Positions 15,462 through 26,048 of a DNA stretch of 64,000 nt are shown piece after piece; the stretch's first letter is position 1; each line of letters starts with the position of its first letter. The position numbers and the translations under genes were made by a program. Origin of the DNA: Amycolatopsis suaedae (GTDB lineage: Bacteria; Actinomycetota; Actinomycetes; Mycobacteriales; Pseudonocardiaceae); assembly GCF_004214935.1 (NCBI RefSeq), contig NZ_SFCC01000020.1, forward strand, positions 91,413 to 155,412. Reading direction: 5' to 3'. Under the pieces are notes generated by a model. The model was not told the origin of the DNA. It ran no database searches and saw only the letters and a list, made by a program, of their open reading frames with translations.

Positions 15462-16925
15462 GTGAACATCTGGGCGCTCATCGGCGTCATCGCCGGTGCG
15501 ATCATCGTCCTGTTCATCCTGTTGCGGCTGCTGTACAAGGTGGCTGAACCGAATGAGGCACTGATCATCTCCGGCTGGGGTGTGCGGGTGCAGCGCACGG
15601 ACACCGCGGACAGCCTCGGCTTCAAGATCATCACCGGCAAGGGTGTGCTGGTGCTGCCCGGGTTCCAGACCGCGCGCAGGCTGTCGCTGGACACCAGGGG
15701 CGCCAACCTGCAGGTGTCCTGCGTGACCAAGCAGGGCCTGCCGGTCACCGTGCGGGCCGTGGTGATCTACAAGGTCGGTGACGACTTCGCCTCGATCGCC
15801 AACGCCGCCCGCCGGTTCCTCGACCAGCAGGACGGGATGAACCAGACCATCCACGAGCTGTTCTCCGGTCACCTGCGCTCGATCGTCGGCGGGCTGACCA
15901 TCGAGGAGATGATCCACAACCGCGACGCGCTGACCGGTGAGATCCGCAGCTCGTCGGCCAACGAGATGATCAAGCTCGGGCTGGTCGTCGACTCGCTGCA
16001 GATCCAGGAGATCGACGACGAGTCCGGCTACATCCTGAACCTGGGCAAGCCGCACGCGGCGGCCGTCGCCGCGTCGGCCCGGATCGCCGAGGCGCAGCGC
16101 GACCAGGAGGCCACCACCGCCGAGCAGGAGGCCGCGGCACGCAAGGCGGGCGCGGTCCGGGAGAGCGAGATCAAGCAGGCCGGTTACCAGGCCGAGGTGG
16201 ACCAGGCCCGGGCCAAGGCCAGCCAGTCCGGTCCGCTGGCCGAGGCGACCGCGCGTCAGGAGGTCGTCGTCCAGGAGACCAAGGCCGCCGAGCTGGAGGC
16301 CGACCTGGCCGAGCAGCGTCTGCAGTCCCAGGTGCGCAAGCCCGCCGACGCCCGCGCGTACGACACTCGCACCACGGCCGACGCCGAGCGTGACGCGGCC
16401 ATCGCCAAGGCACAGGCCGAGGCCAAGGAGACCGAGCTGCGGGCCGCGGCGGACGCGACCAAGGTGAAGACGGCCGCCGAGGCGGAAGCGCAGGCCACGA
16501 AGGCGCGCGGTGAGGCCGACGCCGCCGCGACCAAGGCGACCGGTGAGGCCGACGCGGCCGCCGCCCGCGCCAAGGGCCTTGCCGAGGCCGAGGCTGCCAA
16601 GGCGAAGGGTCTCGCCGAGGCCGAGGCGATCAAGGCCCGTGCCGCGGCGCTGGCGGAGAACCAGGAGGCCGTCGTCGCCCAGCAGCTGGCGGAGAAGTGG
16701 CCGGAGATCGTCGAGGCAGGCGCGAAGGCGTTCGGCAACGTCGACAACATGGTCGTGCTCAACGGCGCGGACGGCGTGACCGAGATGTTCGCCAAGGCGC
16801 TGTCGCTGGGCGGGACCGGGCTCGGCCTCGCGCGGCAGCTGATGCAGTCCATGGGCGCTTCGTCCACACCGGACACCTCCGCGCAGAACGGCGAGCTGAC
16901 GCCGAACCAGCAGCCGGGCGCCTGA
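15462..16925 (+). CDS. Flotillin / SPFH-domain membrane scaffold protein
   Basis: 487 residues. An N-terminal membrane segment (NIWALIGVIAGAIIVLFILLRLL) is followed by an SPFH/band-7 domain from about residue 25 to 190 (EALIISGW, KQGLPVTVRAVVIYKVGDD, LRSIVGGLTIEEMIHNRD). A long Ala/Glu/Lys/Gln-rich coiled coil (about 195-415) contains repeated EAE/AKA units such as KGLAEAEAAKAKGLAEAEAI. The C-terminus (NMVVLNGADGVTEMFAKAL) is typical of flotillins. These proteins organise membrane microdomains. GGGGGG lies seven to eight bases before GTG 15462, and the gene probably forms an operon with the PASTA kinase and NfeD-like protein. Confidence 0.9.
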   Translation: MNIWALIGVIAGAIIVLFILLRLLYKVAEPNEALIISGWGVRVQRTDTADSLGFKIITGKGVLVLPGFQTARRLSLDTRGANLQVSCVTKQGLPVTVRAVVIYKVGDDFASIANAARRFLDQQDGMNQTIHELFSGHLRSIVGGLTIEEMIHNRDALTGEIRSSSANEMIKLGLVVDSLQIQEIDDESGYILNLGKPHAAAVAASARIAEAQRDQEATTAEQEAAARKAGAVRESEIKQAGYQAEVDQARAKASQSGPLAEATARQEVVVQETKAAELEADLAEQRLQSQVRKPADARAYDTRTTADAERDAAIAKAQAEAKETELRAAADATKVKTAAEAEAQATKARGEADAAATKATGEADAAAARAKGLAEAEAAKAKGLAEAEAIKARAAALAENQEAVVAQQLAEKWPEIVEAGAKAFGNVDNMVVLNGADGVTEMFAKALSLGGTGLGLARQLMQSMGASSTPDTSAQNGELTPNQQPGA

Positions 16926-16934
16926 CCCGTCCAC

Positions 16935-16991
16935 AGCACGTGAAGGTCACCTTCATTACGTGTGACGTGATGAAGGTGACCTTCACGTGCT
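16935..16991. terminator. GTGAAGG-family palindrome
   Basis: 27-bp arms (16935-16961 and 16965-16991) with one mismatch and a 3-base loop; the left arm begins AGCACGTGAAGGTCACC. It lies 10 bp after the flotillin stop. No T-run follows, so terminator function is inferred from position and stem strength. Confidence 0.65.
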
Positions 16992-17055
16992 TTGCCCAGG
17001 GCAGGGGTCTCGCGATCTGAAACTAGCGTGCCGGATAGTGGGACCAGGCGGGCGG

Positions 17056-17226
17056 GAACGTGCAACTCGCGGGTCCGGAACGGACGACTCGCGCGTGGGA
17101 ACGTACGACTCGCGCGAACGGGCCATTCACGCGGGTGACCGGCGCGAGGTGAGAAACCCGGTCCACATGGTGAGTTCTGCGCTCACGCACGCGAGTTCTG
17201 CGTTCCGGACCGCGAGTTCTGCACTC
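17056..17226. repeat. CGAGT-family inverted repeat array
   Basis: Three units of the type GAACGTACGACTCGCG (17056-17071, 17078-17093, 17099-17114) followed by three units in the opposite orientation (about 17171-17184, 17191-17205 and 17212-17226, such as GCGAGTTCTGCGTTC). Units are similar, not identical. The arrangement allows long branched stems. Confidence 0.65.
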
Positions 17227-17278
17227 GGGCCCACCCACCTTGCCCTGCAAGCACCTCGGACTTTGCCGGGACCTTCCG

Positions 17279-17306
17279 TGTGACGTGATGAAGGTGGCCT
17301 TCATGC
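17279..17306. repeat. Decayed half of a GTGAAGG palindrome
   Basis: GTGACGTGATGAAGGTGGCC and the following bases match the right half of the complete elements; the left half is largely lost apart from a GACCTTCC remnant near 17269. Confidence 0.5.
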
Positions 17307-17428
17307 GCTTCCCGGCCCGGGAGCCGCGATGGTTAGCCCCGCCGAAACACGGTGACCACTCGTCTGTCACGTTGTCCGTGTGCACTGGACGTGCTCACGC
17401 CGACACGAGACGAGACGGAAGGTCGTAC

Positions 17429-18763
17429 ATGGCGGACAGCCAGCTCAGCGGGCTCGACATCGCGTTCCTCTGCCTGGAGGGCCAGCACTCGCCCATGCAC
17501 ATGGGCGCGGTGGCCGTGTTCACCCCCGGTGACGACGGCCCGATCGACACCCGCGGCCTGGCGACCCTGCTCGCCGAGCGTGCCGCAGGCATCCCCCAGC
17601 TGCGCCGCCACCAGCGCACCACCCTGCTGCCGCCGGGCGGCGCCACCTGGGTCGAGGACCCGCACTTCGACCCCGCCGCCCACATCCGGCTCGACCGGGT
17701 CAGCACGCTCTACGACGACGACCCGCTGACCACCTACGCCGGCGACTGGATCGCCGAGCCGCTGCCGATGGACCGTCCGCTGTGGGACCTGCGGCTCGTC
17801 GACGGCCTGCCCGGCGGCGCGGTGGCGCTGCTGCTCAAGCTCCACCACGCGGTGACCGACGGCGCGGGTGCCGTCGGCATCGGGGCGGGGCTGCTGGACC
17901 CGGTGCCCGTCCCCCGGCGGGCGGCACCCACCTCGTGCGTCCAGCGGCGAACGGCCCGGTCGCCGCTGGACGCGCTGCGACAGGGCGTGTCGTCGGCGCT
18001 GAGCCAGGCCGGTGAGGGCGCCGCGATCGCGTCGTCCGTGCTGCGTGCCGCCCGGCCCTACCCGGTCTCCCCGATCGCCGCGCCCAGGGCGGCCCAGCGC
18101 CGTCTCGGTTTCGTGCGGCTCGATCTCGCCGACATCCGCAGGGTGCGTGCCGCACACGGCGGGACCACCAACGACGTCGTCCTCACCGTGGTCGCGGGCG
18201 CGTTGCGGGACTGGCTGATCAACCGCGGCAGGCGGGCCGACGGCCGGACCCTGCGCGCGCTGATCCCGGTCAGCGTGCGGGCCAGGGCCGGGGCGGGGGC
18301 CACGGCAGGCAACCAGCTCTCCGGCTACCTGTGCGACCTGCCGGTCGGGCTCGACGACCCGGTCGAGCGGCTGCGGGCGGTCCGCCGGTCGATGACCGCG
18401 GCCAAGCGGGGCGGGCCGACCACGGGCGCGGGGGCGTTCCCGCTGCTGGCCGGCCGGCTGCCCGCCGGCGTGCACCGGCTGGCGACCCGGGCCGCGGGCA
18501 TGGCCGCACCGCTGCTGTTCGACACGGTGGTGACCACCGTCCCGATCCCGCGCGCACGGCTGACGGTCGGCGGCCACCCGCTGCGCGAGGTGTTCCCGCT
18601 GGTCCCGCTGCCGGCGAACCAGGCACTGGGCATCGCCGTGGCCGTGCACCGCGACGCCGTGCACATCGGCCTGCAGGCCAACGGCGCGGCCGTGCCCGAA
18701 CTCGGATCACTGCGGGACGCCTTCCTCAAGGCCGGCGAGCGGCTGGTTCAGCTCTGCCACTGA
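17429..18763 (+). CDS. WS/DGAT-type O-acyltransferase
   Basis: 444-residue bifunctional wax ester synthase / diacylglycerol acyltransferase family protein, which esterifies fatty alcohols or diacylglycerol with acyl-CoA to make storage lipid. The catalytic HHxxxDG motif is HHAVTDG at 139-145. The N-terminal MADSQLSGLDIAFLCLEG...MHMGAVAVF and the NDVVLTVVAGALRDWL block near 250 are typical, as is the PLWDLRLVDGL stretch before the active site. ATG 17429 has GGAAGG five bases upstream. It is close in size to mycobacterial triacylglycerol synthases, but the actual acceptor is unknown. Confidence 0.9.
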   Translation: MADSQLSGLDIAFLCLEGQHSPMHMGAVAVFTPGDDGPIDTRGLATLLAERAAGIPQLRRHQRTTLLPPGGATWVEDPHFDPAAHIRLDRVSTLYDDDPLTTYAGDWIAEPLPMDRPLWDLRLVDGLPGGAVALLLKLHHAVTDGAGAVGIGAGLLDPVPVPRRAAPTSCVQRRTARSPLDALRQGVSSALSQAGEGAAIASSVLRAARPYPVSPIAAPRAAQRRLGFVRLDLADIRRVRAAHGGTTNDVVLTVVAGALRDWLINRGRRADGRTLRALIPVSVRARAGAGATAGNQLSGYLCDLPVGLDDPVERLRAVRRSMTAAKRGGPTTGAGAFPLLAGRLPAGVHRLATRAAGMAAPLLFDTVVTTVPIPRARLTVGGHPLREVFPLVPLPANQALGIAVAVHRDAVHIGLQANGAAVPELGSLRDAFLKAGERLVQLCH

Positions 18764-18890
18764 CCGGACATCCCACCCCGGCAATATCCGTCTTCAGAAC
18801 GATGCCGCGCCGCGGAACTCGCTGGCAACCTGTCAGCGTGCGCGAGCGTCATTGCTGTGACGTGGGGTTTGTTCGGGTATGGGGGCTGTT

Positions 18891-21428
18891 GTGAGATTCC
18901 GTTTGCTGGGACCTGTCGAGGTCCAGGGGCCCAACGGGGTGGTGCCGCTCGGCGGGCCGAAGACCAAGGCGGTGCTCGTCTCGCTGCTCCTCCGGCACGG
19001 TCAGGTGGTGCCGTCGGAGTTGCTGGTGGAGTCGGTGTGGGGCGACGAGCGGCCCCCGTCCGCGTTGTCGACGCTGCACTCCTACGTCTCCCGGCTGCGC
19101 CGGGCACTGGCCGGCGCCAGCGCCGGTGAGGACCGGATCACCACCGTTGCCGACGGGTACCGGATCGTCGTCAGCCCGGCCGAGCTCGACGTCGAGGAGT
19201 TCCACGCACTGCGTGAGCGGGCCCAGCGGGCCGTCGACGCCGACGATCTGAAGACGGCCAGGGCAGTGCTGCGCCAGGCGCTGGCACTGCGGGCGGGCCC
19301 GATCCTGTCCGGCGTGCCCGGCGTGTTCGCCGACACCAAGGCCACCCTGCTGGAGGACCTCTGGCAGAGCACGCACGAGGAGTGCCTCGGCATCGACCTG
19401 CGGCTCGGCCTGCACCAGGACATCCTGCCCGAGCTGCGGGTGGCGTGGCGGGAACAGCCGATGCGCGAGCCGCTGGCAGGCAAGCTGATGCTGGCGCTGC
19501 ACCGGTGCGGCCAGTCCGCGGAGGCGCTGGCCGTGTTCCGGCACACCCGCGACGCCCTGGTCGACGAGCTCGGCATCGAGCCGGGAATGTCGCTGCGCAC
19601 CCTGCACGAGCAGATCCTCAACGACGACCCCGCCCTGCACAGCCGCCACGACCAGGCGTCCCGGCCGCATCGCGGACTGCCCCGCAGCGTCGCCGACTTC
19701 ACCGGACGGGCCGCGGAACTGGCCAGGCTCACCGCCGACGACGGCGGGCAGGGGCCGGTCATCTGGACCATCGACGGCATGGCTGGCGTCGGCAAGACCG
19801 CGCTGGCGTTGCGGGCGGCACACCTGCTCGCCGGCCGGCACCCGGACCTGCAGCTGCTGGTGGACCTGCGCGGGCACACGCCGGGACGCCGCCCGCACGA
19901 GCCGGAGCAGGCGCTGGAGATCATGCTCGGCGCACTCGGCGTCCGGCCGTCGAGCATGCCGGCGACCGAGGAGGAACGCGCGTCGCTGTGGCGTTCGATG
20001 ACGGCCGACCGCCGTGCGCTCGTCGTGTTCGACGACGCGGCCTCCGCCGCCCAGGTCCGCCCGCTGCTGCCTGCCGGGCGGGACTGCGTGGTGCTGGTGA
20101 CCAGCCGCGGCCGACTGTCCGAACTGGACGGAACGCGCACGCTCAGCCTGGAACCACTTCCCGCCCGCGACGCCGAGACCCTGTTCGGCAACATCGTCGG
20201 CGCCGACCGCGCGGAACGCGAGCCCGCAGCGGTGGCCGAGGCCGTCGAGATCTGCGGTCACCTCCCGCTGGCCATCCGGGTCGCGGCGGGCAGGCTCCGG
20301 TCGCGGCCGGCGTGGAGTGTCGCGCAGCTGGCGCAGCGGCTGCGCGACGAGACCAGCAGGCTGGCCGAACTGACCGGGCCGGAGTTCGGCGTCACGTCGG
20401 CACTGCAGCTGTGCTACTCGCACCTCGGCGAGGAGGAGCGGCGCTTCTTCCGCATGCTCGGCCTGCACCTGGACAGCGAGTTCGACGCGTTCTACGCCGC
20501 GGCGGCGAGCGGCGTCGACCCCGGCCGTGCCGAGGCCCTGCTGGAAAGCCTCGTCGACGTGCACATGCTGCAACAACCCAGTTTCGGCCGTTATCAGCTA
20601 CACGCGCTGCTCCGGCTCTACGCCATGGACCGGCTGCGGGCCGAGGAGCCCGCCCTGGGGCGTCGCGCGGCCGTGCAGCGCGTCCTGCATTACCTGACGC
20701 ACACGCAGCACAACCTGTACCGCACGCTGTTCCCCTCGGCGCGGCCGCTTCCGCTCGGCCCGCCGCCCTCCGGTGTCACGCCGCGGACGTTCGGCACGCC
20801 CGAGGAGGCACTGCGCTGGCGGGAGATGGAACGGCTGGGCCTGCTCAACTCCCGGGTCGGCATCCCGCTGACCGACCTGTCCCGGCCGGGCAGGCGCATC
20901 CCGTGGTCGCGGCTGGGCCCGTCGTTCCGGCGCCTGCACGTCATCGGGCGCATGCTCGCCGCGCCGCTGGCCTGGCCGTGCCCCGGGCGGCACACGGCCA
21001 TGCTGACCGAGGGCGCGATTCTGGGCGACATCGGCGTGCTGTGCGCGTGGCAGCGGCAGTACGACCAGGCACGGCAGTACCACCTGCGGGCCCTCGAGCT
21101 GTTCCGCGCCGCCGACGGGCCGGTCAACGAGGCCGCGACCCTGTGCGCACTGGGCGCGCTGTCGCTGTACCTCGGTCAGCCCGCCGCGGCACTCAACCAC
21201 TACCGGCAGGCCCGCAAGGTCTACCTGCGGCTGGGCGAGAGCTGGGGTCGCGGGCTGACGCACACCGGCATGGCGCTGGCGCTGGACCGCCTCGGCAGGC
21301 CGACCGAGGCACTGCACTGGGCCGAGGCCGCGGTGGACGTCCTCGGCGGCACCGACGGCCACCGGGAACTCGCGGTGGCCGCGGAGCTGGCCGACCGGAC
21401 CAGGACCTGCCTGACCCTCGCCGGATGA
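18891..21428 (+). CDS. SARP/AfsR-type regulator with NB-ARC and TPR domains
   Basis: 845-residue transcription regulator. An N-terminal OmpR-type winged helix (VRFRLLGPVEVQGPNG..., residues about 1-90) is followed by a bacterial transcriptional activation (BTAD) domain (about 95-245). An NB-ARC-type ATPase has Walker A GMAGVGKT at about 296-303 and Walker B LVVFDDA, and C-terminal TPR-like helices follow (AWQRQYDQARQYHLRALELFRAAD and later). Such proteins often activate secondary-metabolite genes. GTG 18891 is preferred because GGGGG lies five bases upstream and family members begin at this point; ATG 18879 is possible. No biosynthetic cluster is adjacent. The nearest candidate target is the convergent fulvocin C-related gene. 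Confidence 0.88.
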   Translation: MRFRLLGPVEVQGPNGVVPLGGPKTKAVLVSLLLRHGQVVPSELLVESVWGDERPPSALSTLHSYVSRLRRALAGASAGEDRITTVADGYRIVVSPAELDVEEFHALRERAQRAVDADDLKTARAVLRQALALRAGPILSGVPGVFADTKATLLEDLWQSTHEECLGIDLRLGLHQDILPELRVAWREQPMREPLAGKLMLALHRCGQSAEALAVFRHTRDALVDELGIEPGMSLRTLHEQILNDDPALHSRHDQASRPHRGLPRSVADFTGRAAELARLTADDGGQGPVIWTIDGMAGVGKTALALRAAHLLAGRHPDLQLLVDLRGHTPGRRPHEPEQALEIMLGALGVRPSSMPATEEERASLWRSMTADRRALVVFDDAASAAQVRPLLPAGRDCVVLVTSRGRLSELDGTRTLSLEPLPARDAETLFGNIVGADRAEREPAAVAEAVEICGHLPLAIRVAAGRLRSRPAWSVAQLAQRLRDETSRLAELTGPEFGVTSALQLCYSHLGEEERRFFRMLGLHLDSEFDAFYAAAASGVDPGRAEALLESLVDVHMLQQPSFGRYQLHALLRLYAMDRLRAEEPALGRRAAVQRVLHYLTHTQHNLYRTLFPSARPLPLGPPPSGVTPRTFGTPEEALRWREMERLGLLNSRVGIPLTDLSRPGRRIPWSRLGPSFRRLHVIGRMLAAPLAWPCPGRHTAMLTEGAILGDIGVLCAWQRQYDQARQYHLRALELFRAADGPVNEAATLCALGALSLYLGQPAAALNHYRQARKVYLRLGESWGRGLTHTGMALALDRLGRPTEALHWAEAAVDVLGGTDGHRELAVAAELADRTRTCLTLAG

Positions 21429-21435
21429 CCGGCCG

Positions 21436-22380
21436 TCAGGGGAAGCAGAGGCCGTCACAGACGAACAGCCCCCCGAACCCGCAACCGGGAGGGGTGACGG
21501 TGCACAGCGGACCGGAGGTCTGGACGCAGTGGCCGCCCGAGGTCGCGGAGCAGTAGTCACTGGCCGTGCTGCACCGGCAGTAGCCGAGCGGCGCCTGAGC
21601 CGTCGGGCCGCCCAGGTCGACGAGGAGCGTCCTGGCCCCGCTCTCACCGAAGGCGGACTCGGTGGCCGTTCGCAGGGCGTCGATCCGCGCGATGCGTTCG
21701 GCTTCGGCGGGATCGACGAACCGCAGGTTCGCCGGATCGCCGAAGAAGTCCCGCAGCCGGTCCAGCACCGCCGACTGCTCGGCCGTGAGACCGGCGTGCG
21801 CGGCACGGTAGCGCCGCACGTGCTCACTCCACAGCCGGCTGCGCACGGCCGGGGCCAGCTCGGCGTGGATGGCTCGCCGGTAGGTTGCGCTGTACCTGGT
21901 GAACTCGTCGAGCGTGGCCGGCAGGGCGTCACGGTTGCGCCGCGTCCACTCTATGGCTTTGGCGTAGGGATTCGCCGCGAACGCCGGGGTGCTGCCGCTC
22001 AGCACCAGCCCACCGGCCACCACGACACCCGCACCGAGACGCAGGAACTGCTTGCGGTCGATCCCGGCGGGCTCGTGGCGCCGGGTCATCTCGTGCCGGA
22101 CCTGGCCGAGAGCACGCAGGACCGCACCGGTGGCCCGCACGCCCAGCCTGCGCACCAGCGGAAGCGCCATCCCGAGCCTGGTCCAGGACCGCACGGCGGC
22201 ACCGTCGACCCGCAGCAGCGTGGGCTCCCAGGGCGCGTCGTTGCCGAGCCATCCCCGTACGTCCGGATCGGTCAGCGGCAGGATCTCCAGCCTGCCGCCG
22301 CTGGCCTCGGCGACCGCGGCCGACATCCTCCGGCAGGCACCACACGAACCATCGAACGCGAGAATCCATCTCGACCCCAC
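21436..22380 (-). CDS. Fusion of DCC thiol-oxidoreductase-like domain and fulvocin C-related protein
   Basis: 314 residues in three parts. Residues 1-65 resemble DCC/DUF393 thioredoxin-like proteins (WILAFDGSCGACRRMSAAV, with the redox pair Cys13/Cys16). Residues 109-136 (RKQFLRLGAGVVVAGGLVLS...TPAFA) look like a membrane or export segment inside the protein. The C-terminal part resembles proteins annotated as bacteriocin fulvocin C-related and ends in a Cys-rich tail with eight cysteines (268, 270, 277, 285, 293, 300, 308, 312). Fulvocin C is a small Cys-rich bacteriocin of Myxococcus. GTG 22380 is chosen for its GGGGA spaced four to five bases upstream; an ATG at 22440 is in frame. Family calls are by recognition only, and the function is unproven. 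Confidence 0.72.
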   Translation of the reverse strand: MGSRWILAFDGSCGACRRMSAAVAEASGGRLEILPLTDPDVRGWLGNDAPWEPTLLRVDGAAVRSWTRLGMALPLVRRLGVRATGAVLRALGQVRHEMTRRHEPAGIDRKQFLRLGAGVVVAGGLVLSGSTPAFAANPYAKAIEWTRRNRDALPATLDEFTRYSATYRRAIHAELAPAVRSRLWSEHVRRYRAAHAGLTAEQSAVLDRLRDFFGDPANLRFVDPAEAERIARIDALRTATESAFGESGARTLLVDLGGPTAQAPLGYCRCSTASDYCSATSGGHCVQTSGPLCTVTPPGCGFGGLFVCDGLCFP

Positions 22381-22509
22381 GGTGTCCCCATTTCCCCGGT
22401 GTGACGAAAACGGGGCGACTGTAAGCTCACCCGCTTGCAAAGTCCTTGTGCCGGGAGAGCCAGGTCACCAGGGGCGCAGGTCAACGCAAGCGGGGCGGCT
22501 CGGAGGCGG

Positions 22510-22515
22510 TAGCCT
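22510..22515 (+). promoter_or_regulatory. -10 box (TAGCCT), leaderless start of aroG
   Basis: TAGCCT seven bases before GTG 22523; no Shine-Dalgarno is present. Confidence 0.55.
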
Positions 22516-22522
22516 GAGGCGC

Positions 22523-23965
<1,443 letters not shown>

Positions 23966-23970
23966 CCACG

Positions 23971-24909
23971 GTGCCCACCCAGGAGGACGTGCTCGGGTAC
24001 TTCGACACGCTGTCGAACTGGGGACGGTGGGGCGAGGACGACGAACTCGGCACGCTGAACCACATCACCGACGACGTCCGGCTGGCGGCGGCGCGGGCCG
24101 TGCGGCACGGCCGGAGCGTGTCGTGTGCGTGGGAGATCGCCGTGCCGGAGGAGATGGAGCGGTCGACGACGTCCTGCCCGTGTGCCGCCGACATGCCGGG
24201 CGCCGAGAACATGCCGCTGCCCGGGTTCCGCAACGACCGGCGCTGGGGCTTCTCGAACGAGCGGCTCGGCATCATGTTCCACGGCAACACCATCACCCAC
24301 GTCGACTCCCCGTGTCACCTGTTCTGGGACGGCACGATGTACAACGGGCGCTCGCACTCCCTGGTCGACGCCGAGACGGGATCGGTGTGGGCGGCCGTCA
24401 CGGCGGCGGCGAACGGGATCGTCACGCGTGGTGTCCTGCTGGACATCGCGCGGGTGCGCGACGTGCCGTGGCTGGAGCCGGGGCAGGGTGTGTTCCCCGA
24501 GGATCTCGAGGAGGCCGAGCGTCGCCAGGGCGTGCGGGTGCGCCCCGGCGACGCGGTACTCCTGCGCACCGGCTACGGCCGCGCCCGGCACGAGGCCGGT
24601 GTGGCGGACGGCTTCATGCAGGCCGGCTGGCACGTGTCCTGCCTGCCGTGGCTACACGAACGGGACGTCGCGCTGATCGGCGCCGACACCCCTCAGGACG
24701 TGCAGCCGTCCGGGTACGACGACGTGCTGATGCCGGTGCACGCTGTCGGTCTCGTCGCGATGGGCCTGTGGCTGCTCGACAACTGCGACCTGGAGGGGTG
24801 CGCGGCGACGGCCGCCGAACTCGGCCAGTGGGACTTCCAGCTCGCGGTGGCGCCGGTCCGCTTCGCGGGCACCTCCGGCAGCCCGGTCAACCCCATCGCC
24901 ACCTTCTGA
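23971..24909 (+). CDS. Cyclase-family (kynurenine formamidase-like) metal hydrolase
   Basis: 312-residue protein of the cyclase family (PF04199), which contains bacterial kynurenine formamidases. The metal-binding pattern HGNTITHVDSPCHLFWDG near residue 110 corresponds to the family H-x-G-T-H-x-D-x-P-x-H motif, with Asn-Thr replacing Gly-Thr. A second block is RPGDAVLLRTGYGR near 190, and HAVGLVAMG near 257 provides a further conserved His. The GTG start lies five bases after aroG, implying an operon. The link to aromatic amino acids is attractive, but the substrate is not known. Confidence 0.82.
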   Translation: MPTQEDVLGYFDTLSNWGRWGEDDELGTLNHITDDVRLAAARAVRHGRSVSCAWEIAVPEEMERSTTSCPCAADMPGAENMPLPGFRNDRRWGFSNERLGIMFHGNTITHVDSPCHLFWDGTMYNGRSHSLVDAETGSVWAAVTAAANGIVTRGVLLDIARVRDVPWLEPGQGVFPEDLEEAERRQGVRVRPGDAVLLRTGYGRARHEAGVADGFMQAGWHVSCLPWLHERDVALIGADTPQDVQPSGYDDVLMPVHAVGLVAMGLWLLDNCDLEGCAATAAELGQWDFQLAVAPVRFAGTSGSPVNPIATF

Positions 24910-24919
24910 CCCGGCCGGG

Positions 24920-25849
24920 TCAGGCCGCCTGCGCCTGGTTGTAGAGGGCCTGCGCCTCGGCGCCGAAGTACGGGCCGAACATGGTGCCCGGCAGGAACAC
25001 GTAACCGAAACTGTTCACCGACGCCTGCACACCGGTGCCGGTGCTCTCGTCGAACCGCAGGAACCACGGGCCGCCGCTGGAGCCGCCGGTCATGTTGCAC
25101 CGCATGCCGTGGTCGCGGGTCAGCAGGAAGTCGGTCGTCGTCGGACCGCTGCAGTAGATCAGCTTCGAGCCGTCGTACGGGGCCGCCGCCGGGTAGCCGA
25201 ACGAGTACATCGGCTGGTTGCGCTGCTGGTTGAACGCGAGCCCCTGACCGCCGACGACATCGGTCAGCGACCGGCCGCCGACCTGGTTGACCACGGCCGC
25301 GCCGACGTCGTGGTTCATGTCCTCATTGGACACCCACTGCGGCGGGGCGAGGGTGGCCCGCGCCGTCCACTCGCCGTACGGGGCGTTGCCCGCGTTGTAG
25401 CCGGGCACGAACATCCAGTTGGTGTGCCACGCGCCCTGGTACTTGACGCAGTGCCCCGCGGTGATGACGACGCTGCGGTTGCCACTGGTCACCGCGTCAC
25501 CACTGCAGGATGCCTGCCGCCCGCCCATGGTGAAGAACACCCGCCCGGCGGTCTTGGTCACCTCGCCGCCACCGGTCCACGCGGAACCGCCGTTGGGAAA
25601 CGCCGTCGGCTCGATCACCGTGGGCAGGCCTGCGGCGACGTCGGCGGGGGCGAACTTCGCCGGCTTCAGCAGCCGTTCCATCGGGATCGCCGAACGCATT
25701 CGCTCCGGCGTCCAGAAGTCGGCGACCGCGGTGGCTTCCGCGACGGTGTCGGCCGCCGCCCGCATGGTCGACGGTGCCGCCGCGGCAGGCGCGGTGAGCA
25801 CCGTCGTCGCGAGACCGGCCGCCACCAGCCCGAGCAGGAGTTTTCGCAT
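24920..25849 (-). CDS. Secreted trypsin-like serine protease
   Basis: 309-residue exported S1-type protease. A Sec signal (MRKLLLGLVAAGLATTVLTAPAAAA) ends around residue 25, and a pro-region of about 60-80 residues follows. The catalytic triad is visible: His133 in ITAGHC, Asp181 in NHDVGAAVV, and Ser258 in GGSSGGPW. Three Cys pairs are likely (SCSGDAV, GHC, YCSGP, RCNMT). ATG 25849 has AAGGTGG upstream; the frame extends to 25891 without signal-peptide character. It is convergent with the cyclase gene and divergent from the lipase gene. Confidence 0.88.
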   Translation of the reverse strand: MRKLLLGLVAAGLATTVLTAPAAAAPSTMRAAADTVAEATAVADFWTPERMRSAIPMERLLKPAKFAPADVAAGLPTVIEPTAFPNGGSAWTGGGEVTKTAGRVFFTMGGRQASCSGDAVTSGNRSVVITAGHCVKYQGAWHTNWMFVPGYNAGNAPYGEWTARATLAPPQWVSNEDMNHDVGAAVVNQVGGRSLTDVVGGQGLAFNQQRNQPMYSFGYPAAAPYDGSKLIYCSGPTTTDFLLTRDHGMRCNMTGGSSGGPWFLRFDESTGTGVQASVNSFGYVFLPGTMFGPYFGAEAQALYNQAQAA

Positions 25850-26048
25850 GACGCCACCTTCCGCCTGAGGGGTGAATTGTCGTAACGCCAATCGAACAAA
25901 CCGACAGTAAGTACCCGATTACAGCCGGACAAGCCAGCATTCGGCGGGCACGACTGCGCCGGACGGCGCAGCGGTGGGGCCAGCCACCCCAGCACACCGG
26001 TGGTCTGCGCCCTGGCCGAACCGGCAGGCAACCGGCAGTCTCGATTTC

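Larger units (their letters stand above)
16926..17428. other. 503-bp non-coding stretch rich in palindromes
   Basis: Between flotillin and the WS/DGAT gene. It holds the GTGAAGG palindrome at 16935-16991, the CGAGT array at 17056-17226 and a decayed GTGAAGG half-element near 17279-17306. The remaining sequence shows no convincing gene. GGAAGG at 17418-17423 is the Shine-Dalgarno of the next gene. Confidence 0.65.

Noticed and set aside
17056..17226. CRISPR array
   Set aside because: Units are short, degenerate and in opposite orientations, without uniform repeats and spacers, and there are no cas genes.
18891..22380. Full bacteriocin or antibiotic gene cluster
   Set aside because: Apart from the SARP regulator and the fulvocin C-related protein, no maturation, export or immunity genes are adjacent; aroG and housekeeping genes flank the pair.
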